Positions 1 through 6,475 of a stretch of 14,523 nt of DNA are shown here, one piece after another. The stretch is from Desulfobacteraceae bacterium (lineage in GTDB: Bacteria > Desulfobacterota > Desulfobacteria > Desulfobacterales > Desulfobacteraceae): assembly GCA_022712835.1 (NCBI GenBank), contig JAFLJU010000405.1:1-14523 (forward strand). The letters are read 5' to 3'. Each line of letters opens with the position of its first letter. Positions within the stretch are counted from its first letter, which is position 1. A program made the translations under genes and the position numbers. The notes under the pieces are model-generated. The model ran no database searches. It saw nothing but the letters and a program-made list of their open reading frames with translations, and had not been told where the DNA came from.

Positions 1-110
1 CCCACGTCCCTTTGTTTTTTTTCGAATTTGGTAGGCTTCCCACAATCTGGGCATATTTCCGCTTTGTTAGATACTTTTTCCCCGCATTCAGAACATTTTC
101 TCAGTGCCAT
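1..110 (-). CDS. Small zinc-ribbon protein, C-terminus cut by window edge
   Basis: Reading the minus strand from the ATG at 110 gives MALRKCSECGEKVSNKAEIC and then PDCGKP, a CxxCG-x9-CPxCGxP zinc ribbon at residues 6-24. A basic stretch (KFEKKQR) follows before the frame runs off the left edge. The start is supported by a GGAGG Shine-Dalgarno at 116-120, five bases upstream. Zinc ribbons of this type head many small or membrane-anchored bacterial proteins, so the ribbon is clear but the overall function is unknown. A minus-strand promoter about 90 bases upstream (206-235) probably drives it independently of the iron-sulfur gene further right. Confidence 0.75.
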   Translation of the reverse strand, partial: MALRKCSECGEKVSNKAEICPDCGKPTKFEKKQRDV

Positions 111-205
111 TAGAGCCTCCAATTTAGGACAAGATTTAAGATGACTAAGCCATACCACCCAGAATCAGACTTGTATATAGGGGATACGTCTATGACCTCA
201 TAAGG

Positions 206-235
206 CTTATAAACTGGGACCTGAGATAGCGTCAA
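206..235 (-). promoter_or_regulatory. Sigma70-like promoter for the zinc-ribbon gene
   Basis: On the minus strand TTGACG (235-230) is followed after 18 bases by TATAAG (211-206); each matches the consensus at 5 of 6 positions. Transcription would begin near 199, leaving a leader of about 90 bases before the ATG at 110. The rest of 111-387 holds no gene that I can support. Confidence 0.5.
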
Positions 236-387
236 ACAATATTTTTCAAATTCCTTTCTATATATAAAAACAATGTGAGCTAGGAGAAGACTTTTGGGCT
301 ATAGTCCTGCTGTTTTTGCAATTAGAAATCCACCTGGTATCCTCTGTATATACGGGTTCTATTCATGGGCTGAATAATCTACCCCTC

Positions 388-1446
388 TTATTGCGGCTCG
401 ATGCTTAAACCACTCATTTTCATCAGCAGGCGGTACCACCAATCTTTTTCTTCTTTTCGTTTTAGAACTATGGCTTCTTCCGGACAAGTGCTGATACAAA
501 GTCCGCAACCAATGCATTTATCCGGCATAATGCTGTAAGTCTCTTCATTTTCTTTTATAGCATTGACCTGACACCTTTCATCAGAACAAATTCCGCAACC
601 CGAGCATGACTTTTCATCTATCATGGCATAAAAATGGGAGTTGACGCCTTCGGAAAAACCAAATTCATTTACAGATTTAAGTACACCACAGCAACATCCG
701 CAGCAATTGCAAATATAATACTGACCATTTTGAATATTACCGCTTAAATGTACAAGCCCTGCTTCTTCCGATTTTTCAAGAACTGTATAGGCTTCATCTT
801 TTGTGATCGCTCTTCCACCCCAAGGATGGTTACTCTCAAAAACACCTGGGACCGGGGCAATTGCCATACAGACTTCAAGCGGTTTGTCGCAAGGATTCTC
901 CAGAAGCTTTTTCTCTTTTTTGCATATGCATTCATTTACAGCAAAAGACTGACCATTTTCTATAATTGTTGAAACTTGTTCATAAGGAAGGGTTGCCTGA
1001 TTATTTTCAACCTCTTTTTCAATGGGGATCACTTGCATAAGATGTGGTGTATGCTTAAAAAATTGTTTCCCAAAAAATGGAAAATATTCTTCACATAACG
1101 ATGCTAATTCTTTGTCTAATCGTTTTACCTGGAACTCGTATATACCAAAAATCCAAGGTAGCATTTTAAAAACTTTGACTTCTCCAAAATCAACACCGAA
1201 CAATTGTCCTTTATTCCACATGGTTTCAAGTTGTTCTGCCAGACCTTCAACAGATCGTCCAGTTCGTTCTGCAACCTCTTGAGGTGTTTCAAATGTCAGC
1301 CTTAAGTCACAGAATAAATCAGCTTCTTCAGGTGTAAATATCATTTTCAAAATCTTAATTTCAACCCCTGTTTCGGTTGCAGGAAAACCGTTGGGGAGTG
1401 TGTCCAAAACCTTTGCTAATTTATTATAATGCGGATTATCAGTCAT
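388..1446 (-). CDS. Multi-cluster 4Fe-4S ferredoxin-type protein
   Basis: This 352-residue protein has an N-terminal region (about 1-90) that looks like a helical or winged-helix segment, then a cysteine-rich electron-transfer part. Three zones are visible: C173, C175, C186 and C193; a dense patch C246/248/249/251/252/253; and a C-terminal bacterial ferredoxin domain with C281, C284, C287 and C292, then C311, C314, C317 and C321-Pro. The second motif is a textbook CX2CX2CX3CP. The first is CX2CX2CX4C without the proline. There is no signal peptide, so it is probably a cytoplasmic electron carrier or redox-enzyme subunit. An AGAGGT ribosome site sits about 6 bases before the ATG. The gene stands alone and is more AT-rich than the genes to its right. 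The partner enzyme is unknown. Confidence 0.75.
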   Translation of the reverse strand: MTDNPHYNKLAKVLDTLPNGFPATETGVEIKILKMIFTPEEADLFCDLRLTFETPQEVAERTGRSVEGLAEQLETMWNKGQLFGVDFGEVKVFKMLPWIFGIYEFQVKRLDKELASLCEEYFPFFGKQFFKHTPHLMQVIPIEKEVENNQATLPYEQVSTIIENGQSFAVNECICKKEKKLLENPCDKPLEVCMAIAPVPGVFESNHPWGGRAITKDEAYTVLEKSEEAGLVHLSGNIQNGQYYICNCCGCCCGVLKSVNEFGFSEGVNSHFYAMIDEKSCSGCGICSDERCQVNAIKENEETYSIMPDKCIGCGLCISTCPEEAIVLKRKEEKDWWYRLLMKMSGLSIEPQ

Positions 1447-1467
1447 GTTTGACCTCTTTTTTAAGTG

Positions 1468-1486
1468 TAAATCGTCAAACGATTTA
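1468..1486. promoter_or_regulatory. Perfect 8-bp inverted repeat, operator-like
   Basis: TAAATCGT-CAA-ACGATTTA is a perfect palindrome with a 3-base centre. It lies 22 bases upstream of the iron-sulfur gene start, between that start and the candidate promoter at 1567-1595. Position and symmetry fit a repressor operator; a small hairpin in the mRNA leader is the alternative. No regulator gene is adjacent. Confidence 0.4.
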
Positions 1487-1566
1487 ATTGAAGCTATTCA
1501 TTCAAGTTTCTTTGCCTCAAATTTTAGATATTTAGATGTTAGTTGAGACACAAGATTAATGATGAT

Positions 1567-1595
1567 TTAGTAACGAATAACGCATGGAGTGTCAA
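1567..1595 (-). promoter_or_regulatory. Candidate promoter for the iron-sulfur gene
   Basis: The minus strand carries a perfect TTGACA (1595-1590), a 17-base spacer and TACTAA (1572-1567), which matches the -10 consensus at only 3 of 6 positions. It would give a leader of about 110 bases containing the palindrome at 1468-1486. Confidence 0.3.
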
Positions 1596-1671
1596 TAATG
1601 ATCGGATGTCCTTTTGATTAATTTCTATGCCAATAAAAATCATATAAGGGTTTGTCCCTTTGAGGTTACTA

Positions 1672-1810
1672 GGCAGGTCAATGGGGGGCAGGTCGGAGCG
1701 GTGTAAATGGCCTGGGCGTCAGGAGAGAAAGAACAGGCCATTTCCCGTTTTTCAATCGATACGGATGATCGATTGAGATGCGAGCAGTGCCATCACCCCA
1801 TTGGCCTGCC
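1672..1810. repeat. Nested inverted-repeat (cruciform / structured RNA) element
   Basis: An outer stem pairs GGCAGGTCAATGGGG (1672-1686) with CCCCATTGGCCTGCC (1796-1810): 15 positions, one of them a T:G wobble. After a 4-base bulge on one side it continues for 4 more pairs (1687-1690 with 1788-1791). Inside lie two independent perfect hairpins: AAATGGCCTG (1705-1714) with CAGGCCATTT (1734-1743), 19-base loop; and TCAATCGAT (1752-1760) with ATCGATTGA (1768-1776), 7-base loop. The result is a closed multi-branch fold in a region without genes. It could be a non-coding RNA, a palindromic miniature mobile element, or a DNA cruciform used as a binding site. I do not recognise it as a known RNA family. 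Confidence 0.6.
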
Positions 1811-1850
1811 GGGTTTATGATTAAAATTGTAACCAAAACTTTTTTTACTT

Positions 1851-1896
1851 GCCTTTGGGCCCATCTACTGCGTTGCATCAAAGGCCAAATAGGCCT
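1851..1896. repeat. Second palindromic patch, possible dispersed repeat
   Basis: GCCTTTG (1851-1857) pairs with CAAAGGC (1879-1885), and overlapping it AGGCC-AAATA-GGCCT (1882-1896) forms a short hairpin, so the two folds are mutually exclusive. A run of seven T's lies just to the left (1840-1846). The style suggests a dispersed intergenic repeat, but that needs a genome-wide search. Confidence 0.35.
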
Positions 1897-1970
1897 GCTA
1901 TTAAACCTTAAATGCGTACGGTACCATCAGCCTTAGCTTACCGAGAATTGCTGCCTTTTGTAGTCTTTCC

Positions 1971-2000
1971 TTGACGTAGTCCCTTTTTTATGTGGATACT
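1971..2000 (+). promoter_or_regulatory. Promoter of the hybrid sensor kinase
   Basis: TTGACG (1971-1976, 5 of 6 matches) is followed after 18 bases by GATACT (1995-2000, 4 of 6). Transcription would start near 2007. The in-frame ATG at 1990 therefore falls inside the promoter, which argues for the ATG at 2038 as the real start. Confidence 0.4.
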
Positions 2001-2037
2001 CAAGCCACCTATTTATAAATCCATCAGGGGGACAGGG

Positions 2038-3993
2038 ATGAACATAAATTCACACCTTCTGGGTGATCTTCTTGTCAGCATGGGCATCATTTCCAGGGAG
2101 CAGTTGGAAGAATCATTGGAGTTTCAACAGCTTTTTTTTGAAAAGGTCCTGCCTGAAACACATGTCGACCGGACCGAACTTATTTCCAAGGGCCGAAAGA
2201 GTTGCCATAGGATTCCCATGCTGGGGCAGGTCCTTGTGAAAAAAGGATTTGTTACCCAGGAAGATCTGGCTCCTGCCCTTGAGATACAGAACAAACGGGC
2301 AATGGATTTAAGTCTGTTGGACAGCGACAAACTGGCCATGGCAATTGAAGTGGGGTTTATCATTAATTCTACCATTGATCTTGTGGATGTCCTTTCTCTT
2401 ATCATGAAATATGCCAATCTTGTCACCGATTCAATGGCCAGCACCCTGATGTTGCTGGATGAAAAGACCAACGAACTGGTCTTCAGCGTTCCCACGGGTC
2501 CCAATGCCGAAACCCTTGAAGATATCCGGATTCCCTCCGGGGAGGGCATTGCCGGCTGGGTGGCGAAAAATGAGCAATATGTCCTGGTGCCGGATACGGA
2601 ACTTGATTCTCGATTTTATTCAAAAATTGATTCCCTGACCGGGATGCAAACCAAAACCCTTCTGTGTGTTCCCATGAAGTCAAAACGAAAACTCATTGGT
2701 GTATTGGAAGTGATCAACAAGAAAAATGATGCCTGTTTCGGGGAAGAGGATGCATTGCTCCTGAGTGTTTTTTCCCACCATGCCGCAATTGCCATTGAAA
2801 ATGCCATGCTGTTTTCTGCCATGCAGGACCGCTTGGAAAAAGAGAAACTCATAGAGCAGAAGGTTGCTGAGTCCGAACGGCTCCGGTCTGTGGGTACCAT
2901 GGCAGGGGGGATTGCCCATGATTTTAATAATATTTTGGGTGCCATCATGGGCTATACGGAGCTTGCCCTGTTTGCGGCCGTTGAGGGTTCAAAGCAGGCG
3001 GCCAATCTGGAAAAGGTGATGGGAGCTTCCATGAGAGCCCGGGATCTGATCAAACAGATACTGACCTTCAGTCGTCAGTCGGATAGGGAAATCAAGCCCA
3101 TACAAGTTAACCTTATTGTCAGTGAGGCCTTGAAATTGCTCCGGGCATCCCTGCCCAGGACCATTGAGATGCAAGAAGATATCCGGTGTAAATCCTGCGT
3201 CATGGGGGATTCCACACAAATCCACCAGGTGATAATGAATCTGTGTACCAATGCCAGCCAGTCCATAAAAGACGCCAACGGCGTGATCATGGTTTCCCTG
3301 GAAGAGATTTTTCTTGAAAAAGAAGAGGAAAAGCCCAATTTAAAACAAGGATTCTACCTGAACCTGAAGGTTTCCGACACGGGTGAGGGGATGCTCCCCC
3401 GGGTGGCAGAACGTATTTTTGAGCCCTTTTTCACCACAAAGGAAAAAGGTCAGGGAACCGGAATGGGACTTGCGGTTGTCCAAGGGATTGTAAAAAGCCA
3501 TGGCGGAGATATAAAGGTAAAAAGTGAGCCGGGAAAAGGGTCCTGTTTTGATGTATTCCTGCCTGTTAGTGAAAATGATCCGATACCTGTGGAACCTTTT
3601 GTAAGGGAGATCTCTCCCCGGGGTACGGAACATATTTTGATAGTGGACGATGAGATCATGTTGTTGGATGTGGCCAAAACCAGATTGAATTCACTTGGGT
3701 ACCGGGTCACCACCGAGGCCAATAGCCAGGAGGCCTTAAAACGATTTAAACACAGCCCGCAGATATATGACCTGGTGATTACTGACATGGCCATGCCCGG
3801 GATGTCCGGTGATGCCATGGCAATGGAGATGCTGTCGGTCCGCCCGGATATTCCCTTGATTATCTGCACGGGGTTTCATGCGGGTCTTTCCGAAGAAATT
3901 GCAAATCAGAATGGGTTTAAGTGTTTTCTATTGAAGCCTGTGGACTTCAATGACCTGGCCCTGGAGGTCCGACGGGTTTTGGATGAATCCTGA
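2038..3993 (+). CDS. Hybrid sensor histidine kinase (MshEN-like x2, GAF, HisKA, HATPase, receiver)
   Basis: This 651-residue soluble protein has no membrane segments. Two short LG-x2-L-x3-G-x6-L motifs typical of GspE_N/MshEN modules occupy residues about 7-30 and 61-84. A GAF domain follows (about 112-256), then a kinase core: H294 in IAHDFNNIL, an N-box near 400 (MNLCTNAS), DTGEGM near 446-451 and GTGMGLAVV near 473. The receiver domain at the C-terminus has phospho-acceptor D583 in VITDMAMPG. MshEN modules are known to bind cyclic di-GMP in some pilus and secretion ATPases, so the protein may integrate that signal with a GAF ligand; this is inference. The ATG at 2038 has AGGGGG six bases upstream; the longer frame from 1990 overlaps the promoter. 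It has no dedicated response regulator next to it. Confidence 0.85.
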   Translation: MNINSHLLGDLLVSMGIISREQLEESLEFQQLFFEKVLPETHVDRTELISKGRKSCHRIPMLGQVLVKKGFVTQEDLAPALEIQNKRAMDLSLLDSDKLAMAIEVGFIINSTIDLVDVLSLIMKYANLVTDSMASTLMLLDEKTNELVFSVPTGPNAETLEDIRIPSGEGIAGWVAKNEQYVLVPDTELDSRFYSKIDSLTGMQTKTLLCVPMKSKRKLIGVLEVINKKNDACFGEEDALLLSVFSHHAAIAIENAMLFSAMQDRLEKEKLIEQKVAESERLRSVGTMAGGIAHDFNNILGAIMGYTELALFAAVEGSKQAANLEKVMGASMRARDLIKQILTFSRQSDREIKPIQVNLIVSEALKLLRASLPRTIEMQEDIRCKSCVMGDSTQIHQVIMNLCTNASQSIKDANGVIMVSLEEIFLEKEEEKPNLKQGFYLNLKVSDTGEGMLPRVAERIFEPFFTTKEKGQGTGMGLAVVQGIVKSHGGDIKVKSEPGKGSCFDVFLPVSENDPIPVEPFVREISPRGTEHILIVDDEIMLLDVAKTRLNSLGYRVTTEANSQEALKRFKHSPQIYDLVITDMAMPGMSGDAMAMEMLSVRPDIPLIICTGFHAGLSEEIANQNGFKCFLLKPVDFNDLALEVRRVLDES

Positions 3994-4033
3994 TTTTGCC
4001 TGATTGGACAATCCGACCAGACAAAATCAGGAT
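3987..4033. terminator. Long hairpin between convergent kinase and selO genes
   Basis: ATCCTGATTTTG (3987-3998) pairs perfectly with CAAAATCAGGAT (4022-4033). The interior continues with further pairs (4000-4002 with 4018-4020, and 4004-4008 with 4012-4016) down to a 3-base loop, giving one nearly continuous 47-base hairpin. It includes the stop codon of the kinase and the end of the repeat array downstream of selO. The convergent position suggests a shared transcription stop, but neither strand has the T-tract of a classical intrinsic terminator. Confidence 0.45.
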
Positions 4034-4092
4034 CAGGAACCACAGGACCAGAAACCATAGGATCAGAAACCACAGAATCAGGAACTACAGGA
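4027..4092 (-). repeat. 15-bp tandem repeat derived from the 3' end of selO
   Basis: On the minus strand four 15-base units run head to tail: TCCTGTAGTTCCTGA (4092-4078), TTCTGTGGTTTCTGA (4077-4063), TCCTATGGTTTCTGG (4062-4048) and TCCTGTGGTTCCTGA (4047-4033), followed by a partial TCCTGA (4032-4027). The first unit is the last four sense codons of selO (Ser-Cys-Ser-Ser) plus its TGA stop. The period is a multiple of three, so every unit stays in the selO frame and two of the three downstream full units also end in TGA. Confidence 0.85.
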
Positions 4093-5679
4093 CAGCATGG
4101 AACATCCGGGTTTGTGTCGGGCCCATTCCGGCCTTTTTAAAGCAAAGTTTTCTTTGTCCGGCTGTTCATCATAGGGGCATCTCATCACTTCCAATAAATT
4201 CCAAACGCCTGAAAAATCATTTTTTTCCGCCTGGTCGATGGCAATTTGGGCCAGCCAATTTCGCAGAACATATTTGGGATTTGTCCGGTCCATTTGTTCT
4301 TTTCTCTTTTGATGGGAAATCTTGTCCTGGAGAACTCTTTGGCCATAGGCCGCAATCCAGGTGTTGAGTCGGTTGACGTAGGCCGCTGTGATTTGATCCG
4401 GTGCATAAATAGCCTTTTCCATAAACGGCGGCACCTTGTTTTCTTTTGGGTTGTGGGTTGTGTCCAGGGAAAGTCCCCTAAAAAAAAGGGTGTAATCGGT
4501 TTCTACTGATTCAAGAATGGCAAGTAATTCTGTGACGAGGGAGCGGTCTGTTTTAGATTCAAAGCGGCGAAATCCTAATTTTCGGGCCATCATGGCATCC
4601 TGGTTCTGGTGAAAGTATTGTATGGCATCATCCAGGGCGCTCTGGAGGGGTTCCACGTGTTTGACCACGGGAAGAATGGCGTTGGCCAACTGCCCCAGGT
4701 TCCACAGGGCGATTTGGGGCTGGTTCTTAAAACTGTAGCGGCGACCGGCTGCATCGGTTGTGTTGGGGGTCCAGTTGGGAGTGTAGTCTTCCAGCCAGCC
4801 ATAGGGGCCATAATCAATTGTCAGGCCCAGGATGGACATATTATCCGTATTCATCACCCCGTGGACAAATCCCACCCGCATCCAGTGAACAATCATGTCC
4901 ATGGTCTTTTCACAGACCTCCCTGAACCAGGCTTCATAGGAATTCAAGTGGACCAAAGGCTTAAAATGGGGAAAATCGGTCTCAATGGTGTAGTCCATGA
5001 GCGTTTTTAACAGGTCATTTTCCCGGCGGGCGGCCAGAATCTGGAAATTGCCGAACCGGGTAAACGAGGGAGAAATTCTGCAGACCACGGCACCCGGCTC
5101 CAATTTAGGGTGGCCATCATAGAACATATCCCGCTCCACCTGATCCCCTGTCAGGGTCAGACTCAATGCCCGGGTGGTGGGCACGCCCAGATGGAACATG
5201 GCTTCACTGCATAAAAATTCCCGAACAGATGAACGAAGTACTGCCAGACCGTCTGCCGTTCTGGAATAGGGGGTGGGGCCAGCCCCTTTTAGCTGTAACA
5301 TCCAGCGATCCTTTTGCCGGTTGATAATTTCTCCGAGATTAATGGCCCGGCCATCTCCCAACTGCCCGGCCCAATTGCCGAACTGATGCCCCCCGTAGCA
5401 CATGGCAAAGGGATCCATGCCCGGCAACAGGTGGTTTCCGGAAAAAACCCGGGTAAACAGGTCCGACTGGCACTCCTTTTTTTCCAAATCCAACAGTCGG
5501 GCGGCTTCCCGGGAAAAGGCAACCAGCCGGGGCGCTGTGGTGGGGGTGGGATTTACCCGGGAATAGCAGGAATGGCTTACCTGACGTCGGGTGTTGGCGA
5601 TTTCAGGATCCCGGGGCAGGGTTTGGACAAACCGATTGTCAAAGGTTAAGTGCGCAAGAGGACTTCTATTGGGTGTCAT
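4078..5679 (-). CDS. selO: Protein adenylyltransferase SelO (YdiU family)
   Basis: This is a 533-residue member of the SelO pseudokinase family, which transfers AMP from ATP to Ser/Thr/Tyr of target proteins and is tied to redox stress. The family signature NTDNMSILGLTIDYGPYGW is present. By family knowledge D279 is the catalytic base, and N280 and D289 bind the metal. GGHQFGNWAGQLGDGRA and LQLKGAGPTPYSR, which shape the flipped nucleotide pocket, are also visible. The C-terminus is CSMLSCSS; C531 occupies the place of selenocysteine in animal SelO and is expected to form a regulatory disulfide. The ATG at 5679 is preferred because the family-like sequence starts there and GGGAGGAAGAG lies upstream. 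The frame stays open to 5865, but that extension crosses the terminator hairpin. The 3' end is duplicated as a tandem repeat downstream. Confidence 0.95.
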   Translation of the reverse strand: MTPNRSPLAHLTFDNRFVQTLPRDPEIANTRRQVSHSCYSRVNPTPTTAPRLVAFSREAARLLDLEKKECQSDLFTRVFSGNHLLPGMDPFAMCYGGHQFGNWAGQLGDGRAINLGEIINRQKDRWMLQLKGAGPTPYSRTADGLAVLRSSVREFLCSEAMFHLGVPTTRALSLTLTGDQVERDMFYDGHPKLEPGAVVCRISPSFTRFGNFQILAARRENDLLKTLMDYTIETDFPHFKPLVHLNSYEAWFREVCEKTMDMIVHWMRVGFVHGVMNTDNMSILGLTIDYGPYGWLEDYTPNWTPNTTDAAGRRYSFKNQPQIALWNLGQLANAILPVVKHVEPLQSALDDAIQYFHQNQDAMMARKLGFRRFESKTDRSLVTELLAILESVETDYTLFFRGLSLDTTHNPKENKVPPFMEKAIYAPDQITAAYVNRLNTWIAAYGQRVLQDKISHQKRKEQMDRTNPKYVLRNWLAQIAIDQAEKNDFSGVWNLLEVMRCPYDEQPDKENFALKRPEWARHKPGCSMLSCSS

Positions 5680-5740
5680 GGTCTTCTCTTCCTCCCAAAA
5701 AATAAAAGGGGTTGTGTGGCTGTTTTTTTTAGGTTTGACT

Positions 5741-5758
5741 AACAATATAGTCATTGTT
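5741..5758. promoter_or_regulatory. Palindrome AACAAT-N6-ATTGTT upstream of selO
   Basis: The perfect 6-bp arms sit about 60 bases before the selO ATG. On the minus strand TATATT, a plausible -10 element, lies within the palindrome at 5749-5744. A repressor bound here would block the promoter. No convincing -35 element is visible, so the promoter itself is tentative. Confidence 0.35.
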
Positions 5759-5781
5759 TTTAATAACAACAGCCAGGAGAG

Positions 5782-5838
5782 AAAAAAATGCTCGGTCTGC
5801 CAAGAAAAACTTACTATTTCTCTTGGCAGACCGAGCAT
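5782..5838 (-). terminator. Intrinsic terminator after the rubrerythrin-like gene
   Basis: A perfect 18-bp stem (5788-5805 with 5821-5838, arm ATGCTCGGTCTGCCAAGA) encloses a 15-base loop. In the minus-strand transcript it is followed by six further U's (5787-5782). It lies 36 bases past the rubrerythrin stop and upstream of selO, so the two minus-strand genes are probably separate transcription units. Confidence 0.88.
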
Positions 5839-5873
5839 GAAATAACCCGGGCGCAGGGGTAGCAATGGGGTGT

Positions 5874-6371
5874 TTAGAATGAAAGTTTTTCTTCTGGAAT
5901 GGATTGTGCGGCAAGTGCCTGGATCATTTCATTGAGTTTGTTTACATGGGCTGTTTCTTCCTGGATGATTTTTTTTAAACCGCTTAAGGCGTCCTTGTCC
6001 TCAATAAAACTTTCTAAAAATTCGTAAAAAAAGAGAGTGTCGTTTTCAAATTCAATAAAGGTTTCAAGCATTTGGGTGCTATGGGTGATTCTTGAAAAAT
6101 CCACCTCATCTAAGGAAAGACTTTTCTCACCCATCATTTCCTGGAGAACATCGGGCAGTATTTGTGCAAAATCAATTGCTTCTGGGTCCTGGGGCCGGGT
6201 CTCTTTTAGCTGTAAGAACCATTTTTGATGACAGGCTTCCTCATTTGCCATCCACAGGAGCAACTCCTTTAATTCTTTGTTTTTTATTTCGGTGATGGCC
6301 TTTTCATAGGCAGCTTTTCCGTTTTCTTCCATTTTTATGGCAATTTCCAGAAGGTCGTTATGGGTAAACAT
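5874..6371 (-). CDS. Rubrerythrin-like diiron protein without rubredoxin domain
   Basis: This 165-residue four-helix ferritin-like protein carries the expected carboxylate/histidine diiron ligands: E15 (ME-ENG-KAAY), E45 and H48 (EACH), E109 (EFENDTLFFY), and E139 and H142 (ETAH). Rubrerythrins reduce hydrogen peroxide in anaerobes, using electrons from rubredoxin. The C-terminal rubredoxin domain of classical rubrerythrin is absent here, so an outside donor is needed. The ATG at 6371 is chosen because the homologous region begins there and AAGGA lies eight bases upstream; an in-frame ATG at 6395 and the open frame to 6674 lack such support. The CxxC repeat gene is divergent on the other side. 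A strong terminator follows the gene. Confidence 0.85.
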   Translation of the reverse strand: MFTHNDLLEIAIKMEENGKAAYEKAITEIKNKELKELLLWMANEEACHQKWFLQLKETRPQDPEAIDFAQILPDVLQEMMGEKSLSLDEVDFSRITHSTQMLETFIEFENDTLFFYEFLESFIEDKDALSGLKKIIQEETAHVNKLNEMIQALAAQSIPEEKLSF

Positions 6372-6388
6372 GGCGGGTTTCCTTGAGG

Positions 6389-6417
6389 TTGACATTCGGT
6401 TAATTGTTCCCCATATT
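6389..6417 (+). promoter_or_regulatory. Promoter candidate for the CxxCG repeat gene
   Basis: A perfect TTGACA (6389-6394) is followed after 17 bases by CATATT (6412-6417, 4 of 6). A second possibility is the perfect TATAAT at 6447-6452, which lacks a good -35 element. The -35 at 6389 lies only 18 bases upstream of the rubrerythrin ATG on the other strand, so the divergent genes may share regulation. Confidence 0.4.
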
Positions 6418-6475
6418 GTATCAAGTTCATGTGCTAAAGTCTCGATTATAATCCGTATAAAAAGAGAGGTGCCCC

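Larger units (their letters stand above)
1447..2037. other. Long non-coding interval rich in inverted repeats
   Basis: No credible gene lies in these 590 bases; the short open frames have neither ribosome sites nor recognisable protein. The left part is AT-rich and holds the promoter and operator of the leftward iron-sulfur gene. From about 1646 the composition becomes more GC-rich and structure is dense: a small AAGGG-TTTGT-CCCTT hairpin at 1646-1660, the nested structure at 1672-1810 and palindromes at 1851-1896. The promoter of the sensor kinase lies at 1971-2000. Confidence 0.6.

Noticed and set aside
1672..1810. Retron msr-msd RNA or integron attC site
   Set aside because: No reverse transcriptase or integrase gene is in the window, and the conserved attC core triplets are not present at the stem ends.
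1990..2037. Longer N-terminus for the hybrid kinase from the ATG at 1990
   Set aside because: That ATG lies inside the TTGACG/GATACT promoter spacer and has no ribosome site, while the ATG at 2038 has AGGGGG at good spacing and begins the domain.
4027..4080. selO TGA as a selenocysteine codon with the repeats as coding tail
   Set aside because: The protein already ends in the family-typical SCSS with cysteine in the selenocysteine position, and no convincing selenocysteine-insertion hairpin directly after the TGA was recognised.
4609..5010. 133-residue plus-strand reading frame inside selO
   Set aside because: It is antisense to conserved SelO motifs and has no start signals or family resemblance.
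5680..5865. 62-residue N-terminal extension of SelO
   Set aside because: It is translated from the terminator hairpin and the putative promoter, and SelO family sequence begins only after the ATG at 5679.
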